Of a stretch of DNA of 64,000 bases, positions 46,936 to 55,150 are shown one piece after another. Under the pieces are notes generated by a model. The model saw only the letters and a list, made by a program, of their open reading frames with translations, was not told the origin of the DNA and did no database searches. The translations under genes were made by a program, and so were the position numbers. The stretch is taken from contig CAWGNI010000008.1 of the NCBI GenBank assembly GCA_963823925.1, positions 372,001 through 436,000 of the forward strand, given 5' to 3'. Origin of the DNA: SPCO01 sp963823925. Its GTDB lineage: Bacteria > Chloroflexota > Limnocylindria > Limnocylindrales > CSP1-4. Position 1 is the first letter of the stretch. Each line of letters starts with the position of its first letter.

Positions 46936-47682
46936 ATGGTCCGCGAGTGGGATGGACGTGCCTACGATCGGGTCGCGGATCCGGCGACGCAGTGGGGGGC
47001 GGCCATCCTCGACCGGCTGCCGCTGGCCGGAGACGAGCGGGTCCTCGACGCCGGCTGCGGGAGCGGCCGGGTCACCGAGCTGCTCGCGGAGCGACTGCCG
47101 CGGGGCGAGGTCATCGCCGTCGATGCTTCGCCAGCCATGCTCGAGGTGGCGCGCGAGCGTCTCTCCGGACACGGAGACCGGGTCCGATTCATCGAGGCGG
47201 ATCTGCGAGCACCACTCGACCTCGACGGGACGGTCGACGCCGTCCTCTCGACCGCCACGTTCCACTGGATCGCCGATCACGACGCCCTGTTCCGTCACCT
47301 GGCGGCCGTCATCCGCCCTGGCGGCTGGCTGGTCGCCCAGTGCGGCGGAGGCGACAACATCGCGTCGGTCCAGCACGTCCTCGCGACCATCGGTGACGGC
47401 TGGGTCGGCGACGTGAACTTCCAGGACCCGATGGCGACGACCCTGCGGCTCGATGCGGCGGGGTTCGTCGACATCGAGTGCTGGCTGCATGACGAGCCGA
47501 CCTGGTTCGAGCCGGGTGAGCCATTCGAGGCATATCTCCGAACGGTCATCCTCGGCGCCCACCTCGAGCGCCTGCCCGAGACCGAGCGTGACGCCTTCGT
47601 CCGCGACGTGGCGAGCCGGCTTCCGGAGCCGATGATCGACTATGTCCGACTGAATATCGTGGCGCGCCGCGCGGCGGACTGA
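46936..47682 (+). CDS. SAM-dependent methyltransferase (trans-aconitate-type)
   Basis: A class I methyltransferase of 248 residues. Motif I is VLDAGCGSGRVTELLAERL, motif II region VIAVDASPAMLEVAR, and motif IV STATFHWIADHDALFRHL, similar to trans-aconitate 2-methyltransferase. The C-terminal half differs from that enzyme, so the substrate is uncertain. It lies in an operon with the DHA2 exporter, which may hint at modification and export of one compound. Confidence 0.87.
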   Translation: MVREWDGRAYDRVADPATQWGAAILDRLPLAGDERVLDAGCGSGRVTELLAERLPRGEVIAVDASPAMLEVARERLSGHGDRVRFIEADLRAPLDLDGTVDAVLSTATFHWIADHDALFRHLAAVIRPGGWLVAQCGGGDNIASVQHVLATIGDGWVGDVNFQDPMATTLRLDAAGFVDIECWLHDEPTWFEPGEPFEAYLRTVILGAHLERLPETERDAFVRDVASRLPEPMIDYVRLNIVARRAAD

Positions 47683-47690
47683 CGAGACGG

Positions 47691-48245
47691 TCAGTCGCGG
47701 ACCCGGAACGGTGCCCCGTGGCCTGGGATGACGATATCGGCAGCGGCGAGCACCCGCGCCCGGCCACGTTCGATCGCCGCCTGGTCCGACCCGAGCGGAT
47801 CGATCTCGGGGGTCCGATCCTGGTACCACCACAGGTGGGTCAACGCGTAGACGGCATCGTCCGCGGTGACGACGAGGCTGGCGTCCTCCTCGGTGTGCCC
47901 GGGGGTGAGCCATAGTTCGCTGTTCGGACCCAGCCGATGGCCATCGCCGTCGTGATCGAGCCACAGGTCGTCGCGGTAGCGCGCCCAGAAGTCGACCACC
48001 TCGGCATTCGGGAACAAGGCGATGTTGACGGTGTGATCCGGGTGGTGATGGCTCAGGAATACGTGGGTCACGGCTTCGGGGACGACGCCCGCCGCGGCGA
48101 GAGGATCGAGGATCAGCGACCGGTGAGCGACCATCCCCGGGTCGGCCACGATGACAGCATCGCCGTCGCGGACGAGGACGATGCTGCTGCCGACATGTCC
48201 GTCAGGTCGGGCATACCCGGCGTGGAGGAGCTGGACACTGGTCAT
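47691..48245 (-). CDS. Metallo-beta-lactamase fold hydrolase
   Basis: A short 184-residue zinc hydrolase. The metal motif is FLSHHHPDHTVN, with a second ligand in WLTPGHTEEDASLV and the last in IVIPGHGAPF. It is of the MBLAC1/glyoxalase II-like group without an extra domain. TAGCAT ends six bases before ATG 48245. It is divergent from the amidohydrolase. Substrate unknown. Confidence 0.88.
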   Translation of the reverse strand: MTSVQLLHAGYARPDGHVGSSIVLVRDGDAVIVADPGMVAHRSLILDPLAAAGVVPEAVTHVFLSHHHPDHTVNIALFPNAEVVDFWARYRDDLWLDHDGDGHRLGPNSELWLTPGHTEEDASLVVTADDAVYALTHLWWYQDRTPEIDPLGSDQAAIERGRARVLAAADIVIPGHGAPFRVRD

Positions 48246-48251
48246 CCGCCG

Positions 48252-48257
48252 ATGCTA
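48252..48257 (-). promoter_or_regulatory. -10 hexamer of the metallo-beta-lactamase fold gene, leaderless
   Basis: TAGCAT ends six bases before the ATG at 48245. Confidence 0.5.
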
Positions 48258-48308
48258 GCCCGTCGCGACGGGCGGGATGCGCCGGCCCGCGCGACGGGCG
48301 ACACCTGC

Positions 48309-48314
48309 CATGCT
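48309..48314 (+). promoter_or_regulatory. -10-like hexamer of the amidohydrolase gene
   Basis: CATGCT ends six bases before the ATG at 48321. The first base differs from the usual T, so it is weaker than the others. Confidence 0.35.
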
Positions 48315-48320
48315 CGGACG

Positions 48321-49976
48321 ATGCCATCCGATCAGCCGGCCGACCTGGTCTTCGTGAACGGCCGGGTCGCCACGATGGACGACCAGCGCCGCTTCGTCAC
48401 CGCGGTCGCGGTGCGAGCCGGCCGGATCGTGGGGGTCGGTCGTGACGCCGAGATCCGGGCCGCCATCGGACCGGCCACGCGCGTGATCGATCTGCACGGG
48501 CGGACGATGACCCCGGGTTTCGGCGACGCGCACACCCACCCCGTGGAGGCGGGGCTCGGGCGCCTGCAGTGCAGCCTGGAAGGCCGCCACGGCCTGTCCG
48601 ATTACCTGGACGCGGTCGGGGCGTACGCGCTGAGCCATCCCGACGTCGCGTGGGTCCTCGGGGATGGCTGGGCGATGGCCGACTTCCCGGGCGGAAAGCC
48701 CCATCGATCGGACCTGGATCGGATGGTCCCGGACCGGCCGGTCATGCTGTTCAGCGCCGACGGGCACACCGCCTGGGTCAATTCGGTCGGCGCTCGAGGC
48801 GGCCGGGATCGACGCGGACACACCGGATCCGGTCGGCGGCCGGATCGAGCGAGACGCCGACGGCCGACCGTCGGGAGCGCTCCAGGAGGCTGCCTACGGC
48901 ATGGTCGAACGCGTCGCACCGCGACCCGATCCGACCGATCTCGTCGACCGGCCTTCGGGCCGCGCAGACGGAACTGTTCGGACTGGGGATCACCCACTGG
49001 CAGGACGCCAACGTCTGGCCCCATGAGGGGGAGATCGCCTACACGACGCTGGCCGGAGCCGGCGAACTCACGGCCCGGGTGATCGGCTCCCTGGGTTGGG
49101 ACGAGACACGCGGCCCCGAGCAGATCGAAGAACTGGTCGAGCGCCGAGATCGGACGGCTGATGGGCCGGTACGCCCCGACGAGCGTGAAGTTCTTCGTGG
49201 ACGGCATCATCGATAGCCGGACCGCGGCGATGCTCGAGCCATACCTCGACGCCGACGGCCGCCCGACCGACGACCGCGGGATGAGCCTGATCGACCCGGT
49301 CCGACTCGGCGAGTACGTGACCGCTCTGGATGCCCTCGGCTTCCAGCCGCACTTCCACGCCATCGGCGATCGGGCCGTGCGCGAGGCGCTTGACGCCGTC
49401 GCGGTCGCTCGACGGACGAACGGGCGATCCGACGCGCGACCCCACATCGCGCACATCCAGGTCATCCACCCCGACGACCTCGGGCGCTTCGCCACGCTCG
49501 ACGTGACCGCCAACGCGCAGGCGTACTGGGCCTGCCACGAGGATCAGCTGGACACCCTGAACATCCCGCTCCTCGGCCCGGAACGGTCCGGCCGGTTGTA
49601 TCCGTTCGGCTCCCTCCTGCGCGCGGGGGCGAGGCTGGCCATGGGCTCCGACTGGAGCGTCTCCACCGCGAACCCGCTGCTCCAGATGGAGGTCGCGGTC
49701 ACCCGGGTCAGCGAGGAGGGCCGGGATGAGGATCCGCTGCTTCCCGCCGAGCGTCTCGATCTGCTCGACGCGCTGGCCGGCTTCACGACCGGAAGCGCCT
49801 GGGTGAACCACCTCGATCACGAGCTCGGGTCGATCGAGGTCGGCAAGTCGGCCGACCTCGTCGTGCTCGACCGGGACCTGTTCGACCGCGCGGCGGGCGC
49901 GATCGGCGAAGCGCGGGTCGTGGCCACGTTCATCGACGGTGCTGCCGTCCACGAGGATCCCGGCCTCGACGGCTGA
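48321..49976 (+). CDS. YtcJ-like amidohydrolase, three +1 frameshifts
   Basis: A metal-dependent amidohydrolase 3 family enzyme of about 550 residues. The first frame holds GFGDAHTHPVEAGLGRLQC, the second DTPDPVGGRIERDADGRPSG, the third ITHWQDANVW, and the original frame returns with FFVDGIIDSRTAAMLEPYL, HAIGDRAV, AHIQVIHPDD, MGSDWSVSTANPLLQ and the C-terminal SADLVVLDRDLF. Shifts at 48789-48790, 48948-48949 and 49144-49145 each vanish if one repeated base is dropped. The substrate is unknown; relatives act on formamides and imides. Confidence 0.83.
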
Positions 49977-50005
49977 GCCGCCCGACCTGCGATTCCACCG
50001 AGGGC

Positions 50006-50590
50006 TCAGTCGAGGTCGGCCACCGTGTCGATGTCGCGCATGGTCCGGCCATCCGGATCCGCCGATCGCCAATCCGCTTCGCCGATGACGACCGCACCCA
50101 GCCCTTCGACCAGGGCCCGCAGGCTCCGTTCACCGCGGTCCAGGAGCCGATCCGCCATCTCCAGCGCGCGATCCCGACGAACGATCGCTGGGAGCGGACG
50201 CGGTCGGCCGTCATGTTCGAGGACGACGGCATCGGTGTCGGGGTCGACCATCCGGGCGATCAGCAGGGTGACGACCGCATCCGCGATCCACGGCATGTCG
50301 CCCCCGATCACGAGCGCGACCGGCTCCCGGCACGCGCGGAGCCCGGCCGACAGCCCGGCCAGCGGCCCCTGGTAGGCGACCGTGTCGTGCACCACCCGAA
50401 CGCCCGGCGGCAGCGCCGGCGTCACCCCCGGCGGAGCCACGACCACGGTCTCGGTCGCCTGGCCACGGACGGCTTCGATGGCATGGAAGAGCAGGGGTCG
50501 GCCATCGATCGGTTCCGCCAGCTTGTCACGGCCGAACCGCTCGGAGCGCCCCCCTGCCAGGACGACGGCGCTGACTCGCGCGGCGGTCAT
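50006..50590 (-). CDS. mobA: Molybdenum cofactor guanylyltransferase
   Basis: Adds GMP to molybdopterin to give the guanine dinucleotide cofactor that formate dehydrogenases and other DMSO-reductase-family enzymes use. The 194-residue protein begins with the signature LAGGRSERFGRDKLAEP and has VIGGDMPWIADAVV as metal-binding region. The ATG at 50590 overlaps the selB stop (ATGA). Coupling of mobA to selB is unusual and makes sense because the selenoprotein encoded at 57378 needs both products. Confidence 0.9.
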   Translation of the reverse strand: MTAARVSAVVLAGGRSERFGRDKLAEPIDGRPLLFHAIEAVRGQATETVVVAPPGVTPALPPGVRVVHDTVAYQGPLAGLSAGLRACREPVALVIGGDMPWIADAVVTLLIARMVDPDTDAVVLEHDGRPRPLPAIVRRDRALEMADRLLDRGERSLRALVEGLGAVVIGEADWRSADPDGRTMRDIDTVADLD

Positions 50591-52434
50591 CGGCCGCCCG
50601 GGACGATCGTCGGCGCGATGGACCTCGGACCGGGAACGTGGCCGTCGGGCGTCCGTCGGAGGACCGCCCGCCGATCCAGGTCGGTCAGGATCGCCAGCAC
50701 GTAGCGCCGACTCGTCCCGGTCGCGTCGCGCAGTGCCGCCGGCGTGAGCGGCGCCTGCGAGGCAAGGGCGAGCGCCGTCTCCACCAGCGATCGGTACGCC
50801 CCCGCGGCGTAGGCGAGATCGGGCTCGAGGATCACGATCCGACCGGTTCGCTCGAGCTCGCGGATGTCGGCGTCGGAGCAACCCGCGGCCCGGGCCGCCG
50901 CCTCAAGGCCCGGCGGCGACGGCACATCGAGCGACCGCTCCAGCCGACCCATCGCGGCCGCGATGCGTGGATCGGACGACGATGGCGGCACGGATACCGC
51001 GCCCGCGGAACGCAGCATCGCGCCATCCCGGACGAGCCGACCGCCCGCGATCAGCTCCTTGACGATCGCCTCGGCCGCGGTCGCGGCCACCGAGCGATCC
51101 GCCGTGACGATCCGACGCAACGTCCGCGCGGCCAGCGTCCGGGCATCGGCCAGCGCGACGGACCCGGCGACGGACCCGCGACCGACGACGTCCGCAACGG
51201 ATCCGGCGACGTCGGGCGCGATCGATGGTCCGCCACCAGGCCCGGAATCGAGGACGCCGTGCAGATCCAGTCGCGCCCGGAAGATCGAACCGGCGTCACC
51301 GCTGGCCACCGCCACCGCCAGCCGGTCGACCCGTTCGGCCGTCTGACGTCGCCGGGAGATGCCCCGGGCGGGGCGCGGATCGAGCACGATCCCCCCGACG
51401 ATCCGTTCCTCGGCGGATCCGCGGCGAAGCACGAGATGATCGCCGATCGCGACGGCCACGGGCCCGGACAGGCGCAGGATCGCCGCGACCCGGCCGTCCA
51501 GGAGGTCGATCGCATCGCGCCCACTCCGTCCGACGCTCGCGTCGACTGCGGACGTGCCGAGGTGGAGGCGGGCGCGGGTCCGGTCCGGCAGGGGCCCGGC
51601 CAGGGCGACCAACAGCCGTTCGCTCGCCACCACGGCGGGGTCGTCGGCCAGGACGTGACCGCGATGGAGTCCGATGGCGTCCGGTCCGGCCAGGTTGAGC
51701 GCGGTCCTGCCCGGTCCGGCGGGACCGACCGGCACGCCGTGGACCTGGACCTCGCGCACGCGCACGGACCGATCGCCCGGAACGACCCGGAGCGTGGCCC
51801 CGGCCGTCAGCCGGCCACCGCGCAGGGTGCCCGTCACGACCACGCCGCGACCCTTGACCGTGAACACGCGGTCGATCGACAGCCGCGGACCGGGCATGGC
51901 CGGCAGCGTTGCTCGATCTGCCTCGACGCGATCGCGCAACTGCTCGAGGGCCGTGCGAACCGCATCGAGCCCGTCGCCCGTCACCGCCGAGACCGGGATC
52001 ACGGCCGATCCTCCAAGCGTCGTGCCCTCGAGCAACGCCTCGACCTCGGCGACGATCGCCGTGGTCCGTTCCGCTCCGGCCACATCGGCCTTTGTCACCA
52101 CCGCGATCCCGTGGCGGATCGAAAGCGCATCGAGCAACGCCAGGTGTTCGCGGGTCTGGGCTCGTGGGCCGTCGTCCGCGGCGACGACCAGCAGCGCGGC
52201 GTCGATCTCGCCCGCGCCGACGAGCATGTTGCCGACCAGCCGGTCATGCCCCGGGACATCGATGAAGTCGAGCTCCGTGCCATCGGCGAATGCCAGGTGG
52301 GCATACCCGACGTCGATCGTCATGCCTCGCCGGCGTTCCTCCGGGAGCCTGTCGGCATCGATGCCGGTGAGGGCCTGGAGCAGGGTCGTCTTGCCGTGAT
52401 CGATATGGCCGGCCGTGCCGACGACGACGGTCAT
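50587..52434 (-). CDS. selB: Selenocysteine-specific elongation factor SelB
   Basis: A special GTPase that brings Sec-tRNA to UGA codons marked by a SECIS hairpin. The 615-residue protein has GTAGHIDHGKTTL (G1), DVPGHDRLVGNML (G3), TKAD (G4), EF-Tu-like domains II and III, and a C-terminal winged-helix part (about 430-615) that reads the SECIS; RRYVLAILTDLDRRAVLRR lies in the last wing. The ATG at 52434 is six bases after the selA stop. Its presence shows that UGA is recoded in this genome. Confidence 0.96.
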   Translation of the reverse strand: MTVVVGTAGHIDHGKTTLLQALTGIDADRLPEERRRGMTIDVGYAHLAFADGTELDFIDVPGHDRLVGNMLVGAGEIDAALLVVAADDGPRAQTREHLALLDALSIRHGIAVVTKADVAGAERTTAIVAEVEALLEGTTLGGSAVIPVSAVTGDGLDAVRTALEQLRDRVEADRATLPAMPGPRLSIDRVFTVKGRGVVVTGTLRGGRLTAGATLRVVPGDRSVRVREVQVHGVPVGPAGPGRTALNLAGPDAIGLHRGHVLADDPAVVASERLLVALAGPLPDRTRARLHLGTSAVDASVGRSGRDAIDLLDGRVAAILRLSGPVAVAIGDHLVLRRGSAEERIVGGIVLDPRPARGISRRRQTAERVDRLAVAVASGDAGSIFRARLDLHGVLDSGPGGGPSIAPDVAGSVADVVGRGSVAGSVALADARTLAARTLRRIVTADRSVAATAAEAIVKELIAGGRLVRDGAMLRSAGAVSVPPSSSDPRIAAAMGRLERSLDVPSPPGLEAAARAAGCSDADIRELERTGRIVILEPDLAYAAGAYRSLVETALALASQAPLTPAALRDATGTSRRYVLAILTDLDRRAVLRRTPDGHVPGPRSIAPTIVPGGR

Positions 52435-52440
52435 CGGCGG

Positions 52441-53838
52441 TCAGGCGCCGCGCAACGCTCGGGTCACCGCGACCTCGAGTCCCCGATCATCAGCCGGGTC
52501 GATCGTCCGCAGGTCCAGGAGGACGGCGCCGTCCGCGATCCGTCCGATCACGGCCGGATCCCCCGCCCGAAGTTGGGCGGTCAGCGCCGCGGGCGCAGGA
52601 CCCGCGAGCCGGATCCCGACCGACGGCAGGGTCTCGCCGGGGAGCGAACCGCCGCCCACCGTCGAGTCCAGCGCGGTGATCGACACCCGGGCCATGAGGT
52701 CTGGCGGCAGTGCGACCGAGAGTCCCGCGACGACCGCCTCCGCGCGGGCGGTCAGGACCGCCTCCGTCATGGCGATCATCCGCCAGACCGGGATCTCCAT
52801 CGTGGCGCGGCCCGCACGATACAGGCCAAGCGTCGCCGCGAGCGCGGCGAGGATCGTCTTCTCCGGCCGGACGGCACGGGCGAACGGATCCTTCCGCAAC
52901 CGGGCGATCAGGTCGGCTCGACCGGCGATCAACCCCGCCTGCGGCCCACCGACCAGCTTGTCGCCGCTGAACGTGACCAGGTCCGCGCCGGCGGCCAGCC
53001 GCTCGGACGGCATCGGCTCATGGCTGAGGCCGAAGGCGGTGGTGTCGAGCAGCGCGCCGCTGCCGAGATCATCGACCACGATGGCCCCGTGCGCGTGGGC
53101 GAGGGTGGCCAGCTCGCCCGGATCGGGCGCCTCGACAAACCCAAGCTGGGCGAAATTGGAGGGGTGGACCCGCAGGACGACGGTCGCCCGCCCCTCGGCC
53201 AACGGTGCCTCGAAGTCCGCGACCCTCGTCCGGTTGGTCGTCCCGACCTCGACCAGCCGAGCGCCCGTTCGCCGGATGATCTCCGGGATCCGGACGCCAC
53301 CGCCGATCTCGACGAGTTCGCCACGGGACACGGCCACACCATGCTTCCCGGCCAGCCCGACGGCCAGCACGACGGCGGCGGCGTTGTTGACGGTGACCAG
53401 GGCGTCGTCGGCACCGGTCAGCGCGATGAGATGCGCCTCCGCGATCCGGAAGCGCGGTCCACGTCGGCCGGAATCGCGATCGAGTTCGAGGAGCGAGTAG
53501 GCGATGGCGGCGCGGTCCGCGGCGACGATGGCGGCCTGCGGCCAAGGCGCTCGGCCGAGGTTCGTGTGGAGGACGACACCGGTCGCATTGAGGACGGCGC
53601 TCAGGCCGCTCGCCTCGCCGAGCGGGTCGGCAAAGGCGTCCATCCGCCGAGCGAGGTCGTCGGCCAGGCGTTCGACGGTCGTTGGCGGTTCGCCCGATCG
53701 GATGCGCGCTCGCTCGTCCGCGACCACCGCCCGGGCCGCCAGCGTCAGCGCGCCGGGATCGGTGGCGTCGGGCACCCGCGGCCGGACGACGGCGAGGAGC
53801 CGCTCGACGCTGGGTGGACGCGGGTGGACGGGCGGCAT
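52441..53838 (-). CDS. selA: L-seryl-tRNA(Sec) selenium transferase
   Basis: A PLP enzyme that turns Ser-tRNA(Sec) into Sec-tRNA(Sec) with selenophosphate. The 465-residue protein has the SelA N-terminal tRNA-binding region (PPSVERLLAV), NATGVVLHTNLGRAPWP, and the PLP lysine in TFSGDKLVGGPQAGLI. The frame is open upstream across the tRNA and selD region, but similarity begins at ATG 53838. Its AGGAGG ribosome site overlaps the CCA end of tRNA-Sec, four bases from the ATG. Confidence 0.96.
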   Translation of the reverse strand: MPPVHPRPPSVERLLAVVRPRVPDATDPGALTLAARAVVADERARIRSGEPPTTVERLADDLARRMDAFADPLGEASGLSAVLNATGVVLHTNLGRAPWPQAAIVAADRAAIAYSLLELDRDSGRRGPRFRIAEAHLIALTGADDALVTVNNAAAVVLAVGLAGKHGVAVSRGELVEIGGGVRIPEIIRRTGARLVEVGTTNRTRVADFEAPLAEGRATVVLRVHPSNFAQLGFVEAPDPGELATLAHAHGAIVVDDLGSGALLDTTAFGLSHEPMPSERLAAGADLVTFSGDKLVGGPQAGLIAGRADLIARLRKDPFARAVRPEKTILAALAATLGLYRAGRATMEIPVWRMIAMTEAVLTARAEAVVAGLSVALPPDLMARVSITALDSTVGGGSLPGETLPSVGIRLAGPAPAALTAQLRAGDPAVIGRIADGAVLLDLRTIDPADDRGLEVAVTRALRGA

Positions 53839-53847
53839 CGGTCCTCC

Positions 53848-53944
53848 TGGCGGGAACGCGTGGGAGTCGAACCCACCGCGCCGCGCCGAGCGCCGCGCCA
53901 CTGGTTTTGAAGACCAGGGGACCCACCGGGACCCGACCGCTCCC
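53848..53944 (-). tRNA. selC: tRNA-Sec (UCA anticodon)
   Basis: A 97-base tRNA with encoded CCA. The anticodon stem-loop on the minus strand is CTGGT-CTTCAAA-ACCAG, giving anticodon UCA for UGA. It has the extra-long variable arm (about 22 GC-rich bases after the anticodon stem), a T arm GTGGG-TTCGACT-CCCAC, and an extended acceptor stem with a G-T pair starting GGGAGCG. Length, anticodon and long arm fit bacterial tRNA-Sec only. It is directly upstream of selA, and TACCAT seven bases before its 5' end suggests transcription starts at base 1. Confidence 0.94.
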
Positions 53945-53951
53945 ACTGCGG

Positions 53952-53957
53952 ATGGTA
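53952..53957 (-). promoter_or_regulatory. -10 hexamer of the tRNA-Sec-selA-selB-mobA unit
   Basis: TACCAT ends seven bases before the mature 5' end of tRNA-Sec. This would leave the tRNA with almost no 5' leader. The divergent selD -10 is 17 bases away, so both units share a compact promoter region. Confidence 0.5.
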
Positions 53958-53973
53958 GCGCGAGGCGGCGCTC

Positions 53974-53979
53974 TATCAT
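53974..53979 (+). promoter_or_regulatory. -10 hexamer of selD, leaderless arrangement
   Basis: TATCAT ends six bases before the selD ATG at 53986. No ribosome site can be placed between, so the message is probably leaderless. Confidence 0.55.
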
Positions 53980-53985
53980 CGGCGG

Positions 53986-55050
53986 ATGACGACGAGCGAC
54001 CGCCCATTCCGGCTGACCGGGCTGACCGACTGTGGTGGCTGCGCGGCCAAGCTCGGGGCGGACCTGCTGGCCGAGGCGCTGGCCGGACTCGGAGCGGCGG
54101 CGGCGATCGACGCTCCCGACGCGCTGATCGCCGGCCTCACGCCACCGGACGATGGCGCCGTCTACCGGGTCACTGACGACCTCGCGATCATCGGGACCCT
54201 CGATTTCTTCCCGCCGCTCGTCGACGACCCGCGGACCTTCGGCGAGATCGCCGCGGCGAACGCGTTGTCCGATGTCTTCGCGATGGGCGGCCGGGTCCTG
54301 TTCGCGCTCTCGATCGCGGCGTTCCCGGAGGATCTCCCGCACGGCGTCATGACCGAGATCTTCGCCGGGGCATCGGCCAAGGTCCGCGAGGCCGGAGGTA
54401 CGCTCGCCGGCGGGCACACCATCCGCGACGCAGAACCCAAGTACGGTCTCGCGGTCATCGGAGCCGCCCATCCCGACCGGCTCCTGCGCAAGGGCGGGGC
54501 TTCCCCGGGCGACCGGTTGGTGCTGACCAAGCCCCTCGGCACCGGCCTGCTCGTGTCCGGCGCGCGTCAGGGAAAGGCGAGCGCGACCGACCTGGCCGGG
54601 GCGATCGACAGCATGCGCGGCCTGAACCGCGTCGCCGCCGATGCGCTCGTCGGGCGCGGGATCCGGGCCGCCACCGACGTGACCGGGTTCGGGTTGCTGG
54701 GTCACGGCCTGGAGATGGCCCGTGCGTCCCGGACAAGCTTCGTCTTCGAGGCGGCGACGCTCCCGGCCCTGGCCGGGGCGATCGAGGCGGCCGCGGCGGG
54801 TGTCGAGACAGACGGCGCGGCCCATAACCGCAGGTACGTCGCCGGATCGCTCCAGCTGGGGCCCGACGCAGGCGCTGCAGCCGTGGCCCTTGCGCACGAC
54901 CCACAGACCTCGGGAGGGCTGCTGGCGAGTGTGCCGGCCGACCTCGTCGAAGTGGTCGACACGGCCCTCGAAGCGGCCGGCGTGGGACATCGGTGGATCG
55001 GCCGAGTCGTGGCCGATCGGACGGGAACGGGCACGGTCGCGCTCGTCTGA
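53986..55050 (+). CDS. selD: Selenide, water dikinase (selenophosphate synthetase)
   Basis: Makes selenophosphate from selenide and ATP, the selenium donor for SelA. The 354-residue protein starts with the active-site segment TDCGGCAAKLGADLL, with Cys where some species carry Sec, and has the ATP-binding features ITDDLAIIGTLDFFPP-like, GGHTIRDAEPKYGLAV and the C-terminal HDPQTSGGLLASVPADL. It is divergent from the tRNA-Sec-selA-selB-mobA unit with a gap of 41 bases, and is the first gene towards the selenoprotein. Confidence 0.96.
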   Translation: MTTSDRPFRLTGLTDCGGCAAKLGADLLAEALAGLGAAAAIDAPDALIAGLTPPDDGAVYRVTDDLAIIGTLDFFPPLVDDPRTFGEIAAANALSDVFAMGGRVLFALSIAAFPEDLPHGVMTEIFAGASAKVREAGGTLAGGHTIRDAEPKYGLAVIGAAHPDRLLRKGGASPGDRLVLTKPLGTGLLVSGARQGKASATDLAGAIDSMRGLNRVAADALVGRGIRAATDVTGFGLLGHGLEMARASRTSFVFEAATLPALAGAIEAAAAGVETDGAAHNRRYVAGSLQLGPDAGAAAVALAHDPQTSGGLLASVPADLVEVVDTALEAAGVGHRWIGRVVADRTGTGTVALV

Positions 55051-55150
55051 CCCATCCGCGGCGCTGCGTCAGGAGCCCGCATGTCCGACAATAGGGTTCC
55101 GTCACGCTACGTCGCCATCGACTCGCGAGCGGCTCACCCCGGAGGCCCGG

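Noticed and set aside
52441..54990. A long SelA of 849 residues
   Set aside because: The extra 380 residues are antisense to selD and cover the tRNA; SelA similarity and the AGGAGG site set the start at 53838.
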